Notes under the pieces: model-generated
What the model saw: only the letters and a program-made list of their open reading frames with translations
Databases searched by the model: none
What the model was told of the DNA's origin: nothing
Program-made: the position numbers and the translations under genes
Origin: Flavobacteriales bacterium
GTDB taxonomy: Bacteria; Bacteroidota; Bacteroidia; Flavobacteriales_D; Crocinitomicaceae
Direction: 5' to 3'
NCBI GenBank assembly: GCA_009926905.1
Contig: RFNX01000539.1
Location: 1 to 5,115, forward strand
Length of the DNA stretch: 5,115 nucleotides
In this document: positions 1 through 5,115 of the stretch, piece after piece
Numbering within the stretch: position 1 is the first letter of the stretch
How the letters are laid out: every line of letters begins with the position of its first letter

Positions 1-1
1 A

Positions 2-250
2 AAAAAATACAAAACTTCATTAGAAATTTTAGAAGCAATTGAAAAAGAGTATTTTATCGAAATTCTTCCATTTACAAAACAACATACTAAAACTTTAGCT
101 AAGCTTTCTATTGCTCAGGGGCACAATGATCCTTTTGACCATGCAATTATAGCGCACTCAATAACTGATAAACTTACCTTAATTTCTTCCGATAAAAAGT
201 TTGAAAATTACGTTTCGCAAAAATTGAAATTTGTTTTTAATAAAAGGTAA
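2..250 (+). CDS. PIN-domain protein (VapC-like toxin), C-terminal part, 5' end outside window
   Basis: An open frame enters from the left edge and ends at TAA 248-250, giving 82 visible residues. It contains the run DPFDHAIIAHS (visible residues 43-53) followed by LTLISSDKKF (58-67). This is the usual C-terminal signature of PIN-domain ribonucleases of the VapC type II toxin family, in which the two Asp (here D46 and D64) bind the catalytic metal. The family cleaves RNA and is normally paired with a small DNA-binding antitoxin encoded just upstream, which would lie outside this window. The N-terminal half, including the first catalytic Asp, is not visible, so activity cannot be judged. The family call is fairly secure. 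The toxin-antitoxin role is inferred. Confidence 0.8.
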   Translation, partial: KKYKTSLEILEAIEKEYFIEILPFTKQHTKTLAKLSIAQGHNDPFDHAIIAHSITDKLTLISSDKKFENYVSQKLKFVFNKR

Positions 251-356
251 ATCAATCAAGAAACTGTAAAACTAAATTTGGTTCTTTAGATTGCAAATCA
301 TTCTGGGTTTTAATTCTTACCTTTCATAGTCCTAAATTTAGATAAATACATTTCAC

Positions 357-364
357 TACCTTTA
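357..364 (+). promoter_or_regulatory. Probable Bacteroidota -7 box for ribD
   Basis: TACCTTTA matches the TAnnTTTG consensus at seven of eight positions and ends four bases before the ribD ATG at 369. That spacing would put transcription start on or next to the start codon, a nearly leaderless message. A second near-match, TACCTTTC, lies at 318-325 and could be an alternative. No clear -33 TTTG element is seen for either. The rest of the 251-368 gap shows no hairpin or riboswitch that I can recognise. Confidence 0.4.
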
Positions 365-368
365 CCTC

Positions 369-1398
369 ATGAATCATTCGCACTACATGCAACGCTGTTT
401 GGAGCTTGCGCAGTTAGGTAAAGGCTGGACGGCTCCCAATCCGATGGTGGGTTGTATCATTGTTAAAAACGACTTGATAATTGGCGAAGGTTACCATCAG
501 GAATTTGGCAAAGCACGCAGAAGTAAACGCCATCCATTCGTTATCCATTAATGAAGAATTGGAAGGGGCAACTGTTTATGTTTCATTAGAACCCTGCACC
601 CACTTTGGAAAAACGCCACCTTGCGCCGATTTATTGGTTAAATTGGGTGTGAAAACCGTTGTAATTGGTTGCAGAGATACAAATCCTGAGGTTGGTGGTA
701 AAGGAATTGAGCGTTTAAAACGTGCAGGTATTGAAGTCATTGAAGGGATTTTGGAAGAAGAATGCCGACAGTTGAACAAACGCTTTTTCACTTTTCACGA
801 AAAGCAACGACCGTACGTAATTTTGAAATGGGCACAAACTTTAGACGGCTACTTAGACAAACCAAGAGCTGAAAATGAAACAGGTGTTAATTGGATTTCA
901 AGTATCGAAACAAAATCGCTGGTGCATAAATGGCGCGGGGAAGAACAAAGTATTTTGGTTGGAAGAAATACGATTATTAACGATAATCCTTCTTTGACCG
1001 TTCGCGAATACAAAGGGAAAAATCCAGTTCGAATAGTAATCGACAGTCAATTGCAAATCAGTGGCGACGTAAATATTTATTCGCCTGAAGCACCAACCAT
1101 CGTTTTCAACCGCATCAGAAATGAAAAGAAAGAAAACGTTGAATGGGTGAAAATTGGCGAAACGAGCACCAAAAATATCTTGGACGAATTGTACAAACGA
1201 GGCATTATTTCCGTTTTCGTTGAAGGTGGAAGTAGAACTTTGCAGTATTTCATCATCGACAATGTTTGGGACGAAGCACGAGTGGTGGTTGGCGACAAGA
1301 AATTTGGTGAAGGTGTGAAAGCACCTATTATAAATCGTGTTCCAGTTGATTCTTATTCATTTGGTAACGACAAAATCTATTATTACAGCAGAAAATGA
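369..1398 (+). pseudogene. ribD: Riboflavin biosynthesis protein RibD (deaminase/reductase), frameshifted
   Basis: RibD catalyses two cytoplasmic steps of riboflavin synthesis: deamination of the diaminopyrimidine ribosylamino phosphate, then NADPH-dependent reduction of the ribose side chain. The reading frame is split. Codons 1-48 (369-512) run through the PNPMVGC motif and GYHQEFGK, and the sequence then continues one frame over from 514 with HAEVNAIHS. Joined, it gives about 343 residues, a normal RibD length. The zinc deaminase domain has HAEV (H50, E52) and PCTHFGKTPPC (C77, C86). The reductase domain begins near residue 150 with LKWAQTLDG and carries the DNPSLTVR and VEGGSRTLQ motifs. 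Family alignment (GYHQ, five residues, HAEV) favours loss of two bases near 513, perhaps one CA unit of a short CA repeat, over gain of one. An alternative TTG start at 481 for the second part is an artefact, because the eleven residues before HAEV do not resemble RibD. The product is probably functional if the indel is a sequencing error, and otherwise inactive. Confidence 0.9.
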
Positions 1399-2263
1399 TT
1401 TCTCTTTCCCTTTCGATACTTTTTTCAAGTATGATTTTTGTGGTTTTCAAATTATTTGACCGCTACAAAATTGACGTTTTTCAAGCCATTGTTTTCAATT
1501 ATTTCACAGCGTTTTTGTGTGGTATTTTACTTTATGGAAAAGAATGGAATCCTGAAGCTTTAAACGACATGACTTGGTTTTACTTCGCTGTTGTTGCTGC
1601 GATTCTGTTCATTTCATTGTTCATTTTAATGGGCTTGAGTTCACAGAAAAACGGTGTCGCAATAACTTCTGTAGCCGTTAAAATGAGCATGGCTGCGAGC
1701 GTTCTTGGTATGATTTTCTTGTACAATGAAACCGTTTCTCTCTTAAAAATTCTTGGTATCGCTTTGGCATTTACTGGTGTCGTTCTGGTTTCTTGGCAAG
1801 GAAAAGGCTCAGATTCGAAAGGTAAACAATCACTTTGGATGCTTTTCGTTTTGTTTTTCGGAAGCGGAATTTTAGATTTAGTTTTGAATTACGTGCAGAA
1901 CAACGCTTTGAAACACCTCACTCCTTCCTTATTTTCCTCATTTGGTTTTGGTATGGCTGGAATCATTGGTTTAACTGTTTTTTTGGTTCAATTAAAAATG
2001 AAAAAAACGCAATTTGCATTTAAAAATGTCCTTGGAGGAATAGTTTTAGGAATACCGAATTACTTTTCAATCTACTTATTGATAAAATCATACAAAGACA
2101 CAGGATGGACGGATTCGACTGTTTTGTCTATTATCAATGTTTCAATCGTTGTATTTCAGCAATTACAGGCTTTTTAATTTTCAAAGAAAAAATCAATCTC
2201 ACGAAAGGATTGGGGATCATTGCTTCGCTTTTGGCGATATACTTTTTGTATTTGGCAAATTGA
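1395..2263 (+). pseudogene. EamA/DMT-superfamily transporter, frameshifted near its C-terminus
   Basis: This is an inner-membrane protein of the drug/metabolite transporter superfamily with substrate unknown. The ATG at 1395 overlaps the ribD stop as ATGA, so the two genes are probably co-transcribed and translationally coupled. The uninterrupted frame stops at 2177 after 260 residues. From 2159 the next frame continues with AITGFLIFKEKINLTKGLGI and a final hydrophobic helix ending at TGA 2261-2263. This is the expected EamA ending. Adding one base in the TTT at 2154-2156 restores VVFSAITG and a protein of about 289 residues. Hydrophobic segments lie near residues 2-20, 28-47, 61-80, 87-109, 115-134, 146-166, 178-200, 210-231, 240-258 and 268-288, which is the ten-helix, two-repeat DMT pattern. 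Without the repair the protein loses helix ten and part of nine. The neighbour ribD makes flavin or riboflavin transport a possibility, but nothing in the sequence proves it. Confidence 0.82.
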
Positions 2264-2326
2264 ATAATTGATTTATTTTAACTAAATCCTTTGAAGCTTA
2301 CAGTTCAATATAACATTTCAAATTCT

Positions 2327-2334
2327 TACTTTTG
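2327..2334 (+). promoter_or_regulatory. Bacteroidota -7 promoter box for the DUF4159 gene
   Basis: TACTTTTG is an exact match to the Bacteroidota -7 consensus TAnnTTTG and ends three bases before the ATG at 2338. Transcription would start at about the ATG, giving a leaderless mRNA. The box also covers the in-frame TTG at 2332, which argues against that codon as the start. The 2264-2326 stretch before it is AT-rich, with no strong -33 TTTG at the expected distance. Confidence 0.55.
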
Positions 2335-2337
2335 AGC

Positions 2338-2982
2338 ATGAGAAAATTACTTTCGATTCTATTATTTGCGCCAATTCTTTCTTTCTCACAAGGAACGTAT
2401 CAATTGGCAGTTTTGAAATACAATGGCGGTGGAGATTACTACGCGAACCCAACTGCATTGCCCAATTTAATTACATTCTGCAATCAAAACTTAGGAACGA
2501 ATATTTCGAAAGATGTTCCATACGTTGAAGTTGGAAGCAAAGACATTTTCTTGTATCCGATGCTACACATGACAGGTCACGGAAACGTTGTGTTTTCAAA
2601 AGCTGAAGCTGACAACTTGAGAAATTACTTATTAGCAGGTGGTTTTTTGCACATCGACGACAATTACGGGATGGATGAATTCATTCGCGTTGAATTGAAA
2701 AAAGTATTTCCGAATAGTAAATTGGTCGAATTGCCAAACGATCATCCAATTTTCAATCAAAAATTTAAGTTTAATGGTTTGCCAAAAATCCACGAACACG
2801 ACGGCAAACGTCCGCAAGCTTTCGGCATCATTGAGAATGGAAGGTTGTTGTGTTTATACACCTACGAAACTGACCTAAGCGACGGTTGGGAAGATCCTCA
2901 AGTACACAACGACACTCCCGAAAAACGCAAACAAGCTTTGCAAATGGGAGCGAATATTTTGATGTATGCGTTTATGAAGTAG
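2338..2982 (+). CDS. Exported DUF4159-domain protein
   Basis: The protein has 214 residues. It begins with a cleavable-looking signal peptide (MRKLLSILLFAPILSFSQG, residues 1-19), so it probably acts in the periplasm or at the cell surface. The rest matches the DUF4159 family, a domain with a ThuA/glutamine-amidotransferase-like fold and no assigned reaction. Recognisable landmarks are the N-terminal strand YQLAVLKYNGGGDYY (21-35), FLYPMLHMTGHG (71-82), the glycine turn LLAGGFLHIDDNYGMDEF (98-115) and NDHPIF (134-139). In flavobacteria the family often occurs as this short single-domain form. The start is ATG 2338: a TTG six bases earlier lies in the promoter box and would only add two residues before the basic n-region. 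It is separated from the transporter by 74 bases and has its own promoter, so it is probably an independent unit. Family assignment is good, but function is unknown. Confidence 0.85.
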   Translation: MRKLLSILLFAPILSFSQGTYQLAVLKYNGGGDYYANPTALPNLITFCNQNLGTNISKDVPYVEVGSKDIFLYPMLHMTGHGNVVFSKAEADNLRNYLLAGGFLHIDDNYGMDEFIRVELKKVFPNSKLVELPNDHPIFNQKFKFNGLPKIHEHDGKRPQAFGIIENGRLLCLYTYETDLSDGWEDPQVHNDTPEKRKQALQMGANILMYAFMK

Positions 2983-2983
2983 G

Positions 2984-3025
2984 TTTTCCCTCCTTGAGGA
3001 GGTTCGCCGCAGCTAATAAGGGAGA
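2984..3025. repeat. GC-rich palindromic intergenic element
   Basis: Just after the DUF4159 stop, the sequence CCTCC-TTGA-GGAGG (2989-3002) is a perfect five-base stem with a four-base loop. An outer pair of arms, TCCCT (2987-2991) and AGGGA (3019-3023), could form an alternative larger hairpin around GTTCGCCGCAGC. The element is clearly richer in G and C than the surrounding intergenic DNA. No T-run follows the small hairpin, so it is a poor intrinsic terminator. It resembles the short palindromic units scattered between genes in some Bacteroidota genomes, but a single copy here cannot show that. Confidence 0.35.
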
Positions 3026-3087
3026 TGACTTAATTATGATACCAATGTATAATTCAAAAATTTACTTATTTTTTCATTTAACCCCAC

Positions 3088-3120
3088 AAAAAAAGGCTGC
3101 AAAATAAATTACAACCTTTT
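3088..3120 (-). terminator. Rho-independent terminator of the isomerase operon
   Basis: Read on the minus strand, AAAAGGTTGTA (3120-3110), an eight-base loop, and TGCAGCCTTTT (3101-3091) form an eleven-pair stem with no mismatch and two G-T wobbles, running into seven T residues (3094-3088). It starts 47 bases after the stop of the fusion isomerase gene. On the plus strand the two wobbles become C-A mismatches, so it would serve the converging DUF4159 gene less well. Confidence 0.7.
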
Positions 3121-3167
3121 CAATATTAATCCTATAAAAAAATAAACATTAAAACTCAATAATCATT

Positions 3168-4291
3168 TTAATGTTTGTGATTCTCATCATGCTTATGACC
3201 ATCGTGATTGTGCTCTTCTTTTTTGTTCTCATCTTTCGGTGTTTCTTCCATCATCACTACTTCAATTTCAAACACTAAATCAGAATACGGAGGAATCGCT
3301 CCTGGACGTCCACCTTTTCCATACGCTTGAAAATAAGGAATGAAAATTTTCGCTTTTCCACCTAAACCTAACAATCCAATTCCTTCTTCAAAACCTGGAA
3401 TCATGCGCTGTTCTTTGTAAACAAAAGCCATTGGTTGGTTGCGGTCGCGCGAAGAATCGAATTTCTTACCATCAGCTCTTAATGTTCCTACATAATGGAT
3501 TGAAAGTTTCGTTCCTTGAACAGGTTTCGCTTTACCTCCAGCTTTTTCCATGATGTAAACCAAACCACTTTTCGTCATTTTGGCTTTCTTGAATTCTTTT
3601 TTGACTTCTTTGTACATGTATTCCTTGTACTGATCTTCAGTCATTGCTGCAATTTTCGCGTAAGCTTCGTTTTTCTTATCGTCTTCAGCTTTCAAAGGCC
3701 CGTAAACTTTTTCAAATTCATTGATAGCATTAAATGCAGTTGCTTTATCTCCTTTTCGAACGATGCGAACTGAATTAATTTTATCTCCTTGCGCGATTGC
3801 ATCCACAACATCTTGACCTTTCACAACGTGACCGAAAATTGTGTGTTTTCCATCCAACCAAGGCGTTGCTTTGTGTGTAATGAAAAATTGACTGCCATTT
3901 GTTCCCGGACCAGAATTCGCCATTGACAAAATTCCAGGACCTGTATGTTTTAATTCTGATTCAATTTCATCGTAAAATTTATAGCCAGGATCTCCCGTTC
4001 CATCTCCTTTAGGGCAACCACCTTGAATCATGAAATCTTTTATAACTCGGTGAAATATCAATCCGTCGTAGTAAGGCTTAGAAAAAACTTTATCTCCAAC
4101 TTTGAAATTCCCTTCAGCTAGGCCAACAAAATTACCTACAGTCATTGGTGTTTTTTGATATTCCAACATGCAAATAATGTTACCTTTTGAGGTATTGAAT
4201 TCTGCATAAATTCCGTCAGGTAATTCCAAAAATTGACCGAATAAATTTCCTGTAACTAATAATAACGATAAAAAAGTGCTTTCATTTTCAT
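3168..4291 (-). CDS. Secreted cyclophilin-FKBP fusion peptidyl-prolyl isomerase, start region frameshifted
   Basis: This is a dual-family immunophilin that catalyses cis-trans isomerisation of prolyl bonds, probably in the periplasm. The main frame (3168-4229, 353 codons counted from ELPDGIYAEF) carries a full cyclophilin domain (residues about 5-160). It shows IFHRVIKDFMIQGG (R61, Q69), LSMANSGPGTNGSQFFIT and PWLDGKH (W124). A charged helical linker (about 165-220) leads to an FKBP domain (about 221-328) with IHYVGT, FDSS, MIPGFEEGI, AIPPYSDLVFEIEV. The last 16 residues are acidic and contain six His, suggesting metal binding like the SlyD tail. The main frame has no ATG. The TTG at 4229 would give no signal peptide. 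The ATGs at 4291 and 4285 are one frame off, and adding one base to the six-A run at 4270-4275 yields MKALFLSLLLVTGNLFGQ joined to FLELPDG, a good signal peptide. That start lies 12 bases after the upstream FKBP stop, so the two genes form an operon. Confidence 0.88.
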
Positions 4292-4303
4292 TTTAAATTG
4301 ATT

Positions 4304-4984
4304 TTATTTTTCGATTGCAATTAATTCTACTTCAAATACCAATGGCATATAAGGTTCGATGATGCTTCCCGGTTGAGGATTTGCTCCGTAAGCCAATTCT
4401 TGAGGAATGTAAAACTTGTATTTCGCGCCCACTTGCATCAATTGAACACCTTCTGTCCAACCTTTAATTACTTGGTTTAAACCAAAACTAATTGGTTCTC
4501 CTCTGTCAACAGAACTGTCAAAAACACGTCCATCTGGTGTGGTTCCGTGGTAATGAACTTTCACTGTTGAAGTTGCAGTCGGATGCGCTCCCGTTCCGGC
4601 TTTTAAGATTTCATATTGCAAACCACTCGCAGTAACTTTGATACCATTTTTCTTTTTGTTTTCTGTCAAGAATTTGATACCATCTTCTTTAGATTTTGCA
4701 AATTGTTTTTCATTCGCAGCTTGTGACTTTTCTTGAAAATAGGAGCTGACAATTGAATTACTTGGATCGCCACATTTTGGTGGATTTCCGTTGAAAACAT
4801 CTTTTAACGCGGCCATTACGATTTCTACATTCGCTTCACTGAAGTCTTTTAAAATACTTGCTCCGATGTTTTGACCAATCAGGTAAGAAACTGTATCCAC
4901 TTTGTTAGCTAATTTAACTGGCGCTTGACCAAATGCATTCAATGAAAGCAATCCTGCGCTTAAAATAATTATTCCTTTTTTCAT
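4304..4984 (-). CDS. Secreted FKBP-type peptidyl-prolyl isomerase (Mip/FklB-like)
   Basis: The protein has 226 residues with signal peptide MKKGIIILSAGLLSLNAFGQ (1-20) and no lipobox Cys, so it is probably a soluble periplasmic enzyme. Residues about 28-110 match the helical FKBP_N domain of Mip/FkpA/FklB proteins, which mediates dimerisation (VDTVSYLIGQNIG, then a long charged helix around 82-112). Residues about 118-225 are the FKBP catalytic domain. Its active-site landmarks are VHYHG (Y144), FDSS (F155, D156), QVIKGW (V172, I173, W176), FYIPQELAYG, and LVFEVEL at the C-terminus. The usual IPPY loop is replaced by IIEPY, a small variation. It is the first gene of a two-gene operon with the cyclophilin-FKBP fusion. 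In gliding flavobacteria a related FKBP lipoprotein is GldI, but the lack of a lipoprotein cysteine argues against that identity here. Confidence 0.92.
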   Translation of the reverse strand: MKKGIIILSAGLLSLNAFGQAPVKLANKVDTVSYLIGQNIGASILKDFSEANVEIVMAALKDVFNGNPPKCGDPSNSIVSSYFQEKSQAANEKQFAKSKEDGIKFLTENKKKNGIKVTASGLQYEILKAGTGAHPTATSTVKVHYHGTTPDGRVFDSSVDRGEPISFGLNQVIKGWTEGVQLMQVGAKYKFYIPQELAYGANPQPGSIIEPYMPLVFEVELIAIEK

Positions 4985-4996
4985 AGTTTGTGATTT

Positions 4997-5115
4997 TTAA
5001 TTTCGGGTATCAATTCCCCACAACATTTTATTTCTAATTGTATCTAAAAAATTATTGTTTTCAAATTTAACAACATTGATTCTGAATTCAGCTTTATTGA
5101 TAATCACTTTTTCCC
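4997..5115 (-). CDS. Possible 3' end of a further minus-strand gene (unrecognised)
   Basis: A frame open from the right edge reads EKVIINKAEFRINVV and continues to a TAA at 4997-4999, giving 38 complete codons. The alternating charged and hydrophobic pattern looks like protein, not random AT-rich sequence, and the stop lies 12 bases before the FKBP start, the same gap as inside the isomerase operon. I cannot place the family. A frame this short can stay open by chance, and the stretch also holds a candidate promoter, so it may instead be the FKBP upstream region. Confidence 0.35.
   Translation of the reverse strand, partial: EKVIINKAEFRINVVKFENNNFLDTIRNKMLWGIDTRN
5062..5069 (-). promoter_or_regulatory. 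Candidate -7 box for the isomerase operon
   Basis: On the minus strand this reads TAAATTTG, an exact fit to TAnnTTTG. GCTG, a half-match to the -33 TTTG element, lies 19 bases further upstream. The box is about 77 bases before the FKBP start, so unlike the two plus-strand promoters it would give a real leader. It would lie inside the coding region if the open frame at 4997-5115 is a gene. Confidence 0.35.

Noticed and set aside
251..368. FMN riboswitch (RFN element) upstream of ribD
   Set aside because: The 118-base gap is AT-rich and lacks the G-rich conserved blocks and multi-helix folding of that element.
481..513. TTG at 481 as the start of a 305-residue RibD
   Set aside because: The eleven residues before HAEV do not resemble RibD, whereas the overlapping frame from 369 supplies the missing conserved N-terminus.
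576..791. Minus-strand open frame of 71 codons
   Set aside because: It lies antisense to the conserved RibD deaminase domain, has no recognisable motif, and is explained by the codon use of ribD.
2332..2337. TTG at 2332 as start of the DUF4159 protein
   Set aside because: It lies inside a perfect -7 promoter box, and ATG 2338 gives a normal signal peptide.
2886..3107. Plus-strand frame of 73 codons crossing the DUF4159 stop
   Set aside because: Its first part is an out-of-frame copy of the DUF4159 C-terminus and the remainder crosses the palindrome and terminator, with no protein-like conservation.
3516..3773. Plus-strand open frame of 85 codons
   Set aside because: It is Phe-rich and antisense to the Lys/Glu-rich linker of the isomerase, the usual complement artefact of AAA and GAA codons.
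4268..4280. Programmed ribosomal frameshift at the six-base run in the isomerase signal peptide
   Set aside because: The codons are CUU UUU UAU, so the P-site tRNA would not re-pair after a -1 slip, and no downstream pseudoknot is evident. A sequencing deletion is simpler.
4304..4984. GldI, the gliding-motility FKBP
   Set aside because: GldI is a lipoprotein, and this protein has a signal peptide without a lipobox Cys and has no gld gene beside it.

Overview
The window is AT-rich and looks like part of a Bacteroidota chromosome, most likely order Flavobacteriales. Three things suggest this: TAnnTTTG-type -7 boxes placed almost on top of start codons, no Shine-Dalgarno-like sequences before the genes, and the gene content (a short exported DUF4159 protein, and a secreted cyclophilin-FKBP fusion beside a second secreted FKBP). 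I see no phage, insertion sequence, CRISPR array or RNA gene.

Layout. At the left edge (2-250, +) is the C-terminal end of a PIN-domain (VapC-like) protein. It is followed by ribD (369-1398, +), the bifunctional riboflavin-biosynthesis deaminase/reductase. A ten-helix EamA/DMT-type transporter (1395-2263, +) overlaps ribD by four bases. An exported DUF4159 protein follows (2338-2982, +) with its own promoter. After a convergent intergenic region containing a GC-rich palindrome and a terminator oriented for the minus strand, two minus-strand genes form a peptidyl-prolyl isomerase operon. The upstream gene encodes a Mip/FklB-like FKBP (4304-4984), and the downstream gene a cyclophilin-FKBP fusion with a His-rich tail (3168-4291). 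The right edge may hold the 3' end of a further minus-strand gene (4997-5115).

The most notable signal is that three genes are broken by small indels whose repair restores textbook family sequence. These are ribD at about 513, the transporter at about 2154-2158, and the fusion isomerase inside its signal peptide at the A-run 4270-4275. Three such lesions in 5 kb of otherwise well-conserved coding sequence suggest sequencing or assembly indels more than real decay, although decay cannot be excluded from sequence alone.

Functionally, the plus-strand pair couples riboflavin synthesis to a small-molecule transporter of unknown substrate. The minus-strand operon probably supplies periplasmic protein-folding catalysts. 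I found no convincing new biological system. The points most worth checking are the indels, the dual-family immunophilin, and the possible ribD-transporter functional link.
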